Program-made: the position numbers and the translations under genes | NCBI RefSeq assembly: GCF_029525575.1 | Contig: NZ_JAPDIA010000003.1 | Location: 2,472,214 to 2,536,213 of the forward strand | Source of the DNA: Cohnella rhizosphaerae | GTDB lineage: Bacteria; Bacillota; Bacilli; Paenibacillales; Paenibacillaceae | Length of the DNA stretch: 64,000 nt | Reading direction: 5' to 3' | The notes under the pieces: generated by a model | Seen by the model: the letters and a program-made list of their open reading frames with translations, nothing else | The model's database searches: none | What the model was told of the DNA's origin: nothing | Part shown: piece by piece, positions 7,740-16,503 of the stretch | How the letters are laid out: each line of letters starts with the position of its first letter | Numbering within the stretch: position 1 is the first letter of the stretch

Positions 7740-9194
7740 ATGGACGAGGGAGGTCTCACGCTCCATACGGACAAGTACCAGATCAATATGATGTACGCGC
7801 ACTGGGTACAGGGAACGCTGAACGAGCGGGCCGTCTTCGAGATTTATTTCCGCAAGCTGCCGTTCGGCAACGGCTATGCCGTCTGCGCGGGTCTCGATCG
7901 GATCGTGCGCTACATCGAGGCGCTGCGCTTCGGAGAACGGGAGCTCGAATATTTGAGGCAGCAAGAGGAAAATTACGCGCCGGGATTTCTCGAGGCGCTC
8001 CGTTCTTTCCGCTTCACGGGCAGCCTGCACGCGATGCCCGAAGGAACGCTGGCCTTTCCGAACGAGCCGCTCGTGCGCGTCGAAGCTCGCCTCTTCGAAG
8101 CGCATCTCATCGAGACGGCGATGCTGAATTTCCTGAATTACCAGACGCTGATCGCGACGAAGGCTTCGCGAATCCGGCAGGTCGCACCCAACGATCTGCT
8201 GCTGGAGTTCGGCACCAGGCGGGCGCAGGAAGCGGACGCCGCCGTTTGGGGGGCCAGGGCGGCCTATGTCGCAGGCTTCCATGCGACTTCGAACATGCGG
8301 GCGGGCATGCTGTTCGGCATCCCGTCCAAAGGAACGCACGCGCATGCCTGGGTGCAGGCGTTCGGCACGGAGGAGGAGGCGTTCCGCAAATATGCGGAGG
8401 CGCTCCCGGACCAGGTGACGCTGCTCGTGGATACGTACGATACGCTTCGCAGCGGGGTGCCGAACGCGATCCGGATCGGCAAGATGCTCGAAGCGTCGGG
8501 CAAGCGCATGGTCGGCATCCGTCTGGATAGCGGGGACTTGGCTTATCTCTCGCAGCGGGCGCGGGACATGCTTGACGAGGCCGGGCTCTCCTACGTCAAG
8601 ATCACCGCCTCCAACGATCTGGACGAGCACATTATCGACAATCTGAAAAGCCAGCGCGCGCGCATCGACGTTTGGGGCGTCGGCACGAAGCTGATCACGG
8701 CGGCCGATCAGCCTTCGCTCGGCGGCGTGTACAAGATGGTCGCGATCTCCAGGAACGGCGCGTTCGAGCCGGTCATCAAGATCTCCGCCAATCCGGAGAA
8801 GGTGACGACGCCGGGACTCAAGGACGTCTACCGGATCATCGGCCGCGATACAGGCAAGGCGGAGGGAGATTATATCGCCCTCAAAGACGAAGCCGACATT
8901 CGCGAAGGACGCCGGATCAAGCTGTTTGACCCGGTGCATCCTTATATTCACAAGTATATCGAACGTTACGACGCCGTGCCGCTTCTGAAGCCGGTGATCG
9001 TCGACGGCGAACTTGCGGTTCCGCTGCCTTCGCTCGAAGAGATTCGCGCATACCATGACGCGCAGCTCGGTCAATTTTGGCCGCAGTACTTGCGCAAGCT
9101 TAATCCGGAGCTGTATCGGGTCAACTTGAGCGAAAAAGCTTGGAAGCTGAAGATGGATTTAATCGCCGAACATACGCAAAACGATCCGTTGTGA
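7740..9194 (+). CDS. pncB: Nicotinate phosphoribosyltransferase
   Basis: 484 residues, a normal length. It converts nicotinate and PRPP to nicotinate mononucleotide in NAD salvage. The start LHTDKYQINMMYAHW is the typical N-terminus, EFGTRRAQ and GFHATSNMRAG are conserved PRPP-site segments, SKGTHAHAW holds the histidine phosphorylated during ATP-coupled catalysis, and RLDSGDLAYLS is the C-terminal barrel motif. ATG start after CGGAGGAGG. The gene has its own terminator upstream, so it is probably monocistronic. Its G6 run near 8247-8252 (WGAR) is in frame, which shows that not every long homopolymer in the window is disturbed. Confidence 0.95.
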   Translation: MDEGGLTLHTDKYQINMMYAHWVQGTLNERAVFEIYFRKLPFGNGYAVCAGLDRIVRYIEALRFGERELEYLRQQEENYAPGFLEALRSFRFTGSLHAMPEGTLAFPNEPLVRVEARLFEAHLIETAMLNFLNYQTLIATKASRIRQVAPNDLLLEFGTRRAQEADAAVWGARAAYVAGFHATSNMRAGMLFGIPSKGTHAHAWVQAFGTEEEAFRKYAEALPDQVTLLVDTYDTLRSGVPNAIRIGKMLEASGKRMVGIRLDSGDLAYLSQRARDMLDEAGLSYVKITASNDLDEHIIDNLKSQRARIDVWGVGTKLITAADQPSLGGVYKMVAISRNGAFEPVIKISANPEKVTTPGLKDVYRIIGRDTGKAEGDYIALKDEADIREGRRIKLFDPVHPYIHKYIERYDAVPLLKPVIVDGELAVPLPSLEEIRAYHDAQLGQFWPQYLRKLNPELYRVNLSEKAWKLKMDLIAEHTQNDPL

Positions 9195-9520
9195 TTTCCA
9201 GTTAAGTGAAATATCTGGTAACTGACATGCTAGTGACATGTAATGGTTCTATTGAACGATTGTTTATGAATAATTCACAAAAGAATTCGCTTTCATTTAT
9301 CACTTTCCATCGGTAAAGGGAAAACGCGTTAAAGAATAACCGCTTTTATACGCTAAAACACGTAAAAATTATTTCAACGTTTGATTAAAAATTGTGCAAA
9401 TAATCATAGATTTATTAATAATCTTGCTTTATAATCGCCTAGGAGAGAGAGCAACCGCTAGAAAACTGGAAAAAGTTCATGCGAAATTTGCTCGATCAAA
9501 ATTCTGGGGGAGGCCAGTAC
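9195..9520 (+). promoter_or_regulatory. AT-rich upstream region of the opp operon
   Basis: No gene. A good -10 TATAAT lies at 9430-9435 with only a weak -35. Near the pncB end there is an inverted pair CAGTTA / TAACTG and a direct repeat TGACATG separated by CTAG. The region is much richer in A and T than its neighbours, as expected for a strong, regulated promoter. Confidence 0.5.
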
Positions 9521-11218
9521 ATGAAGACAAGGAAGATTGTGTCAGGTATTCTTACGTTGACGCTGCTCGGCGCTTCGTTGGTTGCTTGCGGCAACAACAA
9601 TAACAACGCAGGCAGCAGCCCAAGCGCCAGCTCCGGCGCCAGCTCGTCCGCAAGCGCGAGCGCGCCGTCCAGCTCCTCCAAGACCGAACTCGTGATGAAC
9701 TACCGTGCGGATCCGCCCGCGCTGGACGTATCGATCGCGGAGAGCGCCGCCTCGTTTACGATCCTCGGCGCCGTCAGCGAAGGTCTGTACCGTTTGGATA
9801 AAGATTTGCAGCCGCAGCCGGCGCTCGCCGACGGCATGCCGACGATCTCCGAAGACGGCCTGGTCTATACGATCAAGCTGAAGTCCGGACTGACCTGGGC
9901 GAACGGCGATCCGCTGACCGCGAAGGACTTCGCCTATTCGTACAAGCGCACCGTCGATCCGCGCACGAAGGCGACTTACGCCTTCATGGTCGCTTGGATC
10001 AAGGGCGGCAACGACGTGCTCGCCGCCAAAGACGATGCCGCGATCAAAGCCGCCCAGGACAAGATGGGCGTCGTCGCCAAGGACGACACGACGCTGGAGA
10101 TTACGCTGGACCACCCGGTTCCGTTCTTCACGTCCCAGCTCGCGTTCCTGAACTTCTACCCGCAGAACGAGAAGTTCGTATCCGCTCAAGGCGACAAGAG
10201 CGGCGCGGATGCGGACAAGGTGCTCGGCGCCGGTCCGTTCAAGCTGACGAAGTGGGATCACGAGCAGCAGCTCGTGCTCGAGAAGAACGACAAGTATTGG
10301 GATGCCGCCAACGTCAAGCTGACGAAGGTTACGCTGAACATCGTGAAGGATACGGCCACGGGCTTGAACCTGTACGAGACGGGCGCGACCGACTATGCGG
10401 ACGTCAAGGGCGATCAGATGCTCGCATACGACGGCAAGCCTGACCTGCAAATGAAGAAGGAGCTCGTCACGGGTTACCTGAACTTCCAGGCCACGAAGGT
10501 TCCGGCATTCGCCAACGTCAAGGTACGCCAAGCGTTCACGATGGCGATCGACCGCGCAGGCGTAGCCAACCTCGTTCTGAAGAACGGCTCCGTCCCTTCG
10601 ACCGGCTTCGTGCCGGCCGGCAACCAGGACGGCAACGGCAAGGACTTCCGCACGGTCGTCGGCGACACCGAAGCCGCGTTCGATGCAGCCAAGGCGAAGG
10701 AATTGCTGGCCGAAGGCCTCGCAGAATCCGGCCAAAAGCTGCCGAAGCTGTCCATCATCGGCGACGACACCGAGACCGGCAAGAAGATGCTCGAATACCT
10801 CGTTTCCCAATGGAAAACGAACCTGGGCGTCGACGTCACGACCGAGCCGCTGCCGCACGCGAACCGTCTGGATCGCGAACTCTCCAAGAACTACCAGATC
10901 GTCAGCAGCCTGTGGGGCGCGGATTACAACGATCCGATGACGTGGCTCGACATGTTCCTCACCGGCGGTTCGTTCAACACGCAAGACTGGTCGAACGCCG
11001 AATACGACAAGCTGATCAAGGCCGCGCAGCTTGAGACCGACAACGCGAAGCGCGCGGACGAAATGGCGCAAGCCGAGAAGATCCTGCTGAGCGAAGCCGC
11101 AGTCACGCCGCTGTACTTCCGTTCCTCGCCGTTCGTCATCAATCCGAAGCTGAAGGATCTGATCCTGCCGCCTTACGGTCCCGATTTCGAACTGAAGTGG
11201 GCTCACTTCGAAGGATAA
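9521..11218 (+). CDS. oppA: Oligopeptide ABC transporter, substrate-binding lipoprotein
   Basis: 565 residues. A lipoprotein signal peptide (MKTRKIVSGILTLTLLGASL) ends in the lipobox LVAC, followed by an Asn run and a Ser/Ala linker. The rest is a family 5 extracellular solute-binding protein, with conserved YTIKLKSGLTWANGDPLTA and ADYNDPMTWLD segments. ATG 9521 is chosen over an in-frame ATG at 9479 because it follows GGGGGAGG and begins at the signal peptide. It captures peptides outside the membrane and hands them to OppBC. First gene of oppABCDF; a large RNA stem-loop separates it from oppB. Confidence 0.92.
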   Translation: MKTRKIVSGILTLTLLGASLVACGNNNNNAGSSPSASSGASSSASASAPSSSSKTELVMNYRADPPALDVSIAESAASFTILGAVSEGLYRLDKDLQPQPALADGMPTISEDGLVYTIKLKSGLTWANGDPLTAKDFAYSYKRTVDPRTKATYAFMVAWIKGGNDVLAAKDDAAIKAAQDKMGVVAKDDTTLEITLDHPVPFFTSQLAFLNFYPQNEKFVSAQGDKSGADADKVLGAGPFKLTKWDHEQQLVLEKNDKYWDAANVKLTKVTLNIVKDTATGLNLYETGATDYADVKGDQMLAYDGKPDLQMKKELVTGYLNFQATKVPAFANVKVRQAFTMAIDRAGVANLVLKNGSVPSTGFVPAGNQDGNGKDFRTVVGDTEAAFDAAKAKELLAEGLAESGQKLPKLSIIGDDTETGKKMLEYLVSQWKTNLGVDVTTEPLPHANRLDRELSKNYQIVSSLWGADYNDPMTWLDMFLTGGSFNTQDWSNAEYDKLIKAAQLETDNAKRADEMAQAEKILLSEAAVTPLYFRSSPFVINPKLKDLILPPYGPDFELKWAHFEG

Positions 11219-11220
11219 GA

Positions 11221-11321
11221 CAAGCGTCAAGCTCGCTTTACGACTAACGCACCTGGTACAGTCAACGCCAACCATGAGGGAGGCCGTTCTTGAACGGCTT
11301 CCTTCATGTGCTTGACGCTTG
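11221..11321 (+). promoter_or_regulatory. Nested intercistronic stem-loop between oppA and oppB
   Basis: An outer 11-bp perfect stem, CAAGCGTCAAG (11221-11231) with CTTGACGCTTG (11311-11321), encloses a 17-bp hairpin, 11273-11289 with 11292-11308, whose only imperfections are two G-U pairs. There is no T-run. Such elements commonly protect the upstream oppA message and lower expression of the permease genes. Confidence 0.7.
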
Positions 11322-11347
11322 TAAATCCATTGAAGGGAGGGTTTTCC

Positions 11348-12278
11348 ATGCTGAAGTACACCTTGCGCAGATTTCTTTATATGATCATTACGCTGTGGGT
11401 CGTCGTTACCGTTACGTTTTTCCTGATGAAGCTGCTGCCGGGCAATCCGTTCGGCGAGAACGCATCGAAGCTGTCGCCCGAAAATCTGCAGATTTTGCGG
11501 GAGCAATATGGCCTGGACAAACCCGTCTGGCAGCAATACTTGAAGTATATGGGACAAGTGGTTCGAGGGGGACCTGGGCGTCTCCTATCAATATCCGACG
11601 CGCGAAGTCGTCGAGATCATCAAGCACAATTTCCCGGCATCGCTTGAGCTGGGTATCGAATCATTGATTTTTGCCGTTATCATCGGCCTCTTACTTGGCA
11701 TTTTCGCGGCGCTGAGGCACAACAAGGCCGGAGACTACACCGCGATGCTCATCGCGATCATCGGCATCTCCGTGCCTTCGTTCGTCATCGGGCCGCTGCT
11801 CTCATACTTCGTCGGCGTTAAGCTCGGGTGGCTGCCCCCCGGCTTGTGGAACGGACCGGAGCACCGCGTGCTGCCGGCGCTCGCGCTGTCGTTCGGCACG
11901 ATCGCGATTCTGGCGCGCATGATGCGGGCATCGATGCTCGACGTCGCCAGCCAGGATTATATCAAGACCGCGAAGTCCAAGGGCATCGGCGGCAACGCGA
12001 TCGTCTGGAACCATATGATCCGCAACGCCATTTTGCCTGTCGTCACCATTCTCGGTCCGATCGCGGCCAACGTGGTCACGGGTACGCTCGTCGTCGAGAC
12101 GATCTTCTCCGTGCCGGGGCTCGGCCATCAGTTCGTGCAGTCGATCCTGACGACGGACTACACGATGATCGCAGGTCTTGCGATCTTTTACGCGGCGATA
12201 CTGATCTTCGTCATGTTCATCACGGATATCGCGTACGGCCTGGTCGATCCGCGGATTCGGTTAGGGAAGGGGAGATAA
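11348..12278 (+). CDS. oppB: Oligopeptide ABC transporter permease OppB (one +1 frameshift)
   Basis: Inner-membrane permease with six predicted helices. N-terminus MLKYTLRRFLYMIITLWVVV is typical, as is the motif near FSVPGLGHQFVQSI; the EAA-like loop is DYIKTAKSKGIGGNAIVWNH. The reading frame breaks at the G5 run 11567-11571. Removing one G restores VVRGDLGVSYQYPTREVV and gives 309 residues, the normal OppB length. I read this as a base-calling error, not a pseudogene, because both halves are well conserved. ATG start after GGGAGG. Works with OppC as the channel of the peptide importer. Confidence 0.88.
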
Positions 12279-12281
12279 CGA

Positions 12282-13196
12282 GTGGACAACATCGCCAAGA
12301 GCCAATTCGAGCCGGCGGTCAAGTCTGGCGACAGAGAAGCGATTCTTCGCCCTTCCGTCAGTTACTGGCAGGACGCCTGGCGGCGCCTGAAGAAAAACAA
12401 GCTGGCCATGGCCGGACTTGTCGTCATGATCGTCGTCACGCTGCTCGCCCTCATCGTGCCGCTTGTGAGCGGCTACGATTACGAGACGCAGAATCCCAGC
12501 GCAGTCAATCTTCGCCCGTCGGCGGCCCACTACTTCGGCACCGACGATTTCGGCCGCGATCTGTGGACGCGCGTCTGGTGGGGCGCGCGCATATCTTTGT
12601 TCATCGGCATCATGGCCGCGCTGCTCGATCTCGTGATCGGCGTTCTGTACGGTGGCATCTCCGCGTACTTCGGCGGCAAGGTCGACAACTTCATGCAGCG
12701 TTTCATCGAAGTCATCTACTCGATCCCGTACCTGCTGCTCTCCATCCTGCTGCTGATGGTGCTCGGGCCGGGCGTATCGACGATTATATTGGCTTATGCC
12801 ATCACCGGCTGGGTGTCGATGGCCAGACTCGTGCGCGGACAGATGCTCGTGTTAAAGGAGCAAGAGTTCGTATTGGCCGCCAGAGCGCTTGGCGCCAAGC
12901 CTTTTCGCATTATCCTTAAGCATCTCATTCCGAACGCGCTCGGCGTTATCGTCGTTCAAATCACGTTCGTCGTGCCGACCGCCATATTCGCCGAAGCCTT
13001 CCTGAGCTTCATCGGCCTCGGCATCAAGCCGCCGCTGGCATCGCTGGGCAACCTGCTGAGCGACGGCGCCGCCTATATGCGCTATCATCCGCACCGTCTC
13101 GTATTCCCGACCATCGTGTTCAGCTTGATCCTGCTGAGCTTCAACCTGCTCGGCGACGGCCTGCGGGACGCGCTCGATCCGAAGATGAGAAAATAA
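12282..13196 (+). CDS. oppC: Oligopeptide ABC transporter permease OppC
   Basis: 304 residues, intact. The N-terminal cytoplasmic tail and first helix (RLKKNKLAMAGLVVMIVVTL) are typical of OppC. HYFGTDDFGRDLWTRVWWGA is the family signature and RALGAKPFRIILKHLIPN is the EAA loop that contacts the ATPases. GTG start three bases after the oppB stop, with GGGGAG upstream, so translation is coupled. Partner of OppB. Confidence 0.93.
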   Translation: MDNIAKSQFEPAVKSGDREAILRPSVSYWQDAWRRLKKNKLAMAGLVVMIVVTLLALIVPLVSGYDYETQNPSAVNLRPSAAHYFGTDDFGRDLWTRVWWGARISLFIGIMAALLDLVIGVLYGGISAYFGGKVDNFMQRFIEVIYSIPYLLLSILLLMVLGPGVSTIILAYAITGWVSMARLVRGQMLVLKEQEFVLAARALGAKPFRIILKHLIPNALGVIVVQITFVVPTAIFAEAFLSFIGLGIKPPLASLGNLLSDGAAYMRYHPHRLVFPTIVFSLILLSFNLLGDGLRDALDPKMRK

Positions 13197-13209
13197 GGAG
13201 GAGAGTCCG

Positions 13210-14269
13210 ATGAGCACGCCTCTATTGGATGTGAACAACCTGCGCGTATCGTTCAAGATGCATGCGGGCGAGGTACAAGCGGTTCGCGGCGTCTCCTTTA
13301 GATTGGATAAAGGCGAAGTGCTCGCGATCGTGGGAGAATCGGGCAGCGGCAAGTCCGTCACGGCGCAGACGATCATGCGTCTGACGCCGACGCCGCCCAG
13401 CTATATTAAAGAAGGCTCGATCGTATACGAAGGCAAGACCGATATTACCAAGCTGAGCGAGTCCCAGATGGGCAAGGTTCGCGGCGCCGAGATGGGCATG
13501 ATCTTCCAGGACCCGATGACGTCGCTGAACCCGACGATGACCGTCGGCATGCAGATCGCCGAAGGCATCCGCAAGCACGAGAAGCTGTCGAAGAGCGCGG
13601 CGCTCGCAAGGGCGATCGAGCTGCTGAAGCTCGTCGGCATGTCGAATCCGGAAGGCCGCATCCATCAATATCCACATGAGCTGTCCGGCGGTATGCGCCA
13701 GCGCGTCATGATCGCGATCGCGCTGGCCTGCCATCCGAAGCTGCTGATCGCCGACGAGCCGACGACCGCGCTCGACGTGACGATCCAGGCGCAGATCATG
13801 GACGTCATGCGCGACGTGCAGGAGAAGACCGGCACGTCCATCATTTTGATCACGCACGATCTCGGCGTCGTCGCCGAGCTTGCGCAGCGCGTGATCGTCA
13901 TGTACGCAGGGCAGGTGGCCGAACAGGGCAGCCTGCACGATATCTTTTATAATCCTCGTCATCCTTATACCTGGGGACTGTTGAAGTCGGTGCCTCGCCT
14001 CGACAGCGACAAAAAAAAGCGAGCTGTCGTCCATCCCCGGCACGCCGCCGGATTTGTACGCACCGCCTAAGGGCTGCGCGTTCGCGGCGCGCTGTCCGTA
14101 CGCGATGAAGGTGTGCACGGACAACGATCCGCCGCAGTTCGAGATCGACGGACCGGCTCATACGGCCAAGTGCTGGCTGAACCATCCGGACGCCCCCAAG
14201 GTAGACAGGCCGATCGAGGCAGGGGGGTGCCGCACATGTCTAACGCAAACGCGCCTATTCTCGAATTGA
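13210..14269 (+). CDS. oppD: Oligopeptide ABC transporter ATPase OppD (one +1 frameshift, perhaps two)
   Basis: ATPase energising the importer. Walker A is GESGSGKSV, the signature is LSGGMRQR and Walker B is LLIADEPTT. The C-terminal oligopeptide/dipeptide domain ([19 protein letters not shown]) carries cysteines typical of an iron-sulfur cluster. The frame breaks at A8 (14011-14018); removing one A restores [14 protein letters not shown]. The frame then ends at 14269, 34 bases into oppF. Removing one G from the G6 run 14222-14227 would instead end the gene at 14243 with the usual short overlap and 343 residues, so a second over-call is likely. Confidence 0.87.
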
Positions 14270-15198
14270 CGGATCTGCGCAAGCATTTTCATCTGTCCGG
14301 CGGCCGCGTGCTGAAGGCCGTGGACGGACTGAACTTCAACGTGCGCCGCGGCGAGACGTTCGGGCTCGTCGGCGAGTCCGGCTGCGGCAAGTCGACCGCC
14401 GGCCGCACGATCATGCAGCTGTACGAGCCGACGTCCGGCAGCATCAAGTTCGACGGCCGCGACGTGAGCAAGCTCACGAAGTCGGAGCGGATCAAGTTCA
14501 CCAAGGAAATGCAAATGGTGTTCCAGGACCCGTACGCGTCGCTAAATCCGCGGATGACCGTCGGCAAGATCATCGGCGAAGGCCTTGAGATTCACGGGCT
14601 GGCTTCCGGCCGCAAGCGCACGGAACGCGTCGCCGAGCTATTGGACGCCGTCGGCCTGAACGAGGAGCATGCGAACCGTTTCCCGCACGAATTTTCCGGC
14701 GGCCAGCGCCAGCGGATCGGCATCGCGCGCGCGCTCGCCATCGAGCCGAAGTTCATCGTGGCCGACGAACCGATCTCCGCGCTCGACGTATCGGTGCAGG
14801 CCCAGGTCGTCAACCTGTTCAAGAAGCTGCAGCGCGAGCGCGACCTGACCTATCTGTTCATCGCGCACGACCTGGCGATGGTCAAGCACATCTCGGACCG
14901 CATCGGCGTCATGTACCTGGGCAAGCTGGTCGAGGTCGCCGATTCGGACGAGCTCAACGAAAACCCGCTGCACCCGTACACGCAGTCGCTGCTGTCCGCG
15001 ATCCCGCTGCCCGATCCCGAGCAGCAGAAGTCGCGCGAGCGCATCATCCTGAAGGGCGAGATCCCGAGCCCGCTCAATCCGCCGAGCGGCTGCCCGTTCC
15101 GCACGCGCTGCCCGCACGCGATGGACATCTGCGCCAAGACGATGCCCGAGTTCAAAGAGATTAAGCCGGAGCACTACGTCGCCTGTCACCTCTATTAA
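14236..15198 (+). CDS. oppF: Oligopeptide ABC transporter ATPase OppF
   Basis: 320 residues, intact. Walker A is GESGCGKST, the signature is [15 protein letters not shown] and Walker B is FIVADEPIS. The C-terminal segment [17 protein letters not shown] is the oligopeptide-transporter extension with three cysteines. ATG 14236 is chosen because the family start ([10 protein letters not shown]) follows directly; upstream in-frame codons lie inside oppD. Last gene of the operon, followed by a strong terminator. Acts with OppD to drive peptide uptake. Confidence 0.93.
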   Translation: MSNANAPILELTDLRKHFHLSGGRVLKAVDGLNFNVRRGETFGLVGESGCGKSTAGRTIMQLYEPTSGSIKFDGRDVSKLTKSERIKFTKEMQMVFQDPYASLNPRMTVGKIIGEGLEIHGLASGRKRTERVAELLDAVGLNEEHANRFPHEFSGGQRQRIGIARALAIEPKFIVADEPISALDVSVQAQVVNLFKKLQRERDLTYLFIAHDLAMVKHISDRIGVMYLGKLVEVADSDELNENPLHPYTQSLLSAIPLPDPEQQKSRERIILKGEIPSPLNPPSGCPFRTRCPHAMDICAKTMPEFKEIKPEHYVACHLY

Positions 15199-15217
15199 TA
15201 AGTAATCGCAAGACCCG

Positions 15218-15248
15218 CGCCGGAGGATACGCCTCCGGCGTTTTTTTT
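15218..15248 (+). terminator. Strong terminator of the opp operon
   Basis: CGCCGGAGG and CCTCCGGCG pair around a short loop and are followed by eight Ts. Confidence 0.9.
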
Positions 15249-15254
15249 GCCAGT

Positions 15255-15345
15255 AGCCCGGCACCCCCGGCAACCCCGGCACCCCCGGCAACCCCCGGCA
15301 ACCCCCGGCAACCCCGGCAACCCCGGCAACCCCATCAAGCCTGGC
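15255..15345. repeat. C-rich simple repeat, 9-10 bp unit
   Basis: Eight to nine copies of CCCGGCAAC / CCCCGGCAC lie directly after the opp terminator. The number of Cs varies between copies, which could be real slippage or base-calling error. Confidence 0.85.
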
Positions 15346-15389
15346 ACCCCCGGGGCAATTTAACACCGTTCCCAGTGACGCCAATTCAG

Positions 15390-15590
15390 ATAAGTGTCAA
15401 AAAGCATTTAATTCTGCCTTACGCGATAAATCTCGCCGAATAAGAGTCAAAAGGCAGTTAATTCTCCAAAAGCGACTCCCTACTCGGATATTCCGCTGAA
15501 ATAACTGCCTTTTAACAACTATCAAAGCTTGCCCCCCCCTTGAGCCGCCGAAATAACAGCCTTTTAACAACTAATCAGCTACTCTCGACG
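15390..15590. repeat. Array 4: short inverted array of ~50-52 bp units beside gene A
   Basis: GTCAAAAAGCATTTAATTCT at 15396 and GTCAAAAGGCAGTTAATTCT at 15446 are two direct units 50 bp apart. GAAATAACTGCCTTTTAACA at 15498 and GAAATAACAGCCTTTTAACA at 15550 are two units 52 bp apart in the opposite orientation. Both pairs share the core AAAAGGCAGTTA. The array starts beyond the C-rich repeat and ends about 30 bases from the stop of nuclease-fold gene A. The C8 run near 15532-15539 may be over-called. Confidence 0.75.
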
Positions 15591-15621
15591 ATATCCGCTC
15601 CATAGGCCGGCGAATACTGCG

Positions 15622-16290
15622 TCATAACAACCTCCAGGCCGCTTCCGTTGCTTCGTATCGTACGATCCGGCTTTCTTTCGGTCCGCGTACTTCCGTGAAT
15701 AACCCGGCTTTACATAAGGCGTTCAGCGCCCGAAGCGCTGTCCGGTGACCGATTCGAAAATGCTGTACGATATCGACGGGGCGTAGGGAATTTGGAAGCG
15801 TGGCGGCCATTCGAATAATTTCGCGTTCCAGCAGCTTGTCCATACCGAGGTGAGAAGATTGCGCCTGGAAGCGGCTCAGCAACAATCGCAGCAGCGTCAC
15901 GCACAGCTCCGGCCTCGCGGCCACGTCGTCGTAAGCGAAGCTGACAACCTGATAGCCCATGGCGGTCAGGAAGGTCTCGCGGTTGAGCTCGTTGCAGTAC
16001 TTCTGCCGGTCCATGTCCCGTACGTGCGGGCCGAAGCCCTTGATCTCGATGACCAGCTTGACGGCCGGCCCGATCCATACAAAATCGCAAAAGTACGACA
16101 AGCCGCGCCAATCTCTCACCTCGTACTCCGGATGCAGCCCGTCGAAGTGACCGTGCAGCTTCCACCATACGTTTTTACAAAACAACTTTTCCGCTTCACG
16201 ATGCCCGCGCTCGAGTCTGCCTCTTCGCTCGCCCGATCTCGCAGACAGATGCTGCGCGATAAAGGCTTCGTGCGCCTGCTCGAATCCCAT
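15622..16290 (-). CDS. Nuclease-fold/winged-helix protein, family member A
   Basis: 222 residues. The N-terminal half has NVWWKLHGHFDGLHPEYEV, then CDFVWIG, then VIEIKGFGPHVRD: an Asp followed about 14 residues later by E-I-K, the pattern of PD-(D/E)XK nucleases such as Vsr and DUF559 proteins. The C-terminal half (about 150-222) has a winged-helix-like segment (LRPVDIVQHFRIGHRTALRA). Start ATG 16290 after GGGAGG is preferred to an in-frame TTG at 16299. Paralogues B (28261) and C (40248) share the block around NVWW, H-x-R-D, and the F..DD...P..C pattern. A promoter plus hairpin leader lies upstream and repeat array 4 downstream. Function unknown; DNA cleavage is an inference. Confidence 0.65.
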   Translation of the reverse strand: MGFEQAHEAFIAQHLSARSGERRGRLERGHREAEKLFCKNVWWKLHGHFDGLHPEYEVRDWRGLSYFCDFVWIGPAVKLVIEIKGFGPHVRDMDRQKYCNELNRETFLTAMGYQVVSFAYDDVAARPELCVTLLRLLLSRFQAQSSHLGMDKLLEREIIRMAATLPNSLRPVDIVQHFRIGHRTALRALNALCKAGLFTEVRGPKESRIVRYEATEAAWRLL

Positions 16291-16318
16291 CGACTCCAAC
16301 CTCCCGTTCTAAATAAAA

Positions 16319-16409
16319 ACGCCCCGTCGGCAATCCCCGAAGGGAATGCTGGCGGGACGTTCTTCGTCTCGATAGTTACATTATAGAGGGGGGAGGCGCA
16401 TGCCGGCAA
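16319..16409 (-). promoter_or_regulatory. Promoter and hairpin leader of gene A
   Basis: On the minus strand: -35 TTGCCG (16404-16409), 18-bp spacer, -10 TATAAT (16380-16385). The leader then has GAAGAAC and a hairpin with outer stem 16353-16360 with 16319-16326 and inner stem 16342-16347 with 16333-16338, followed by TTTTTATTT and then the ribosome binding site. A terminator-like hairpin inside the leader suggests attenuation. The spacer contains a G6/C6 run that may be over-called, which would make it 17. Confidence 0.6.
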
Positions 16410-16503
16410 CCCGAGATTGGACACATTCGTCAATTCTTGCTGCTATAATCTGCCGTTCCGCAGCTCCTGCTTGTCTACGGTGCTACTGCCGGTCTGCTGT
16501 CGC

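Noticed and set aside
15255..15345. Collagen-like GVPGLPG peptide encoded on the minus strand
   Set aside because: It is a reading of the C-rich simple repeat behind the opp terminator, with no start signal.
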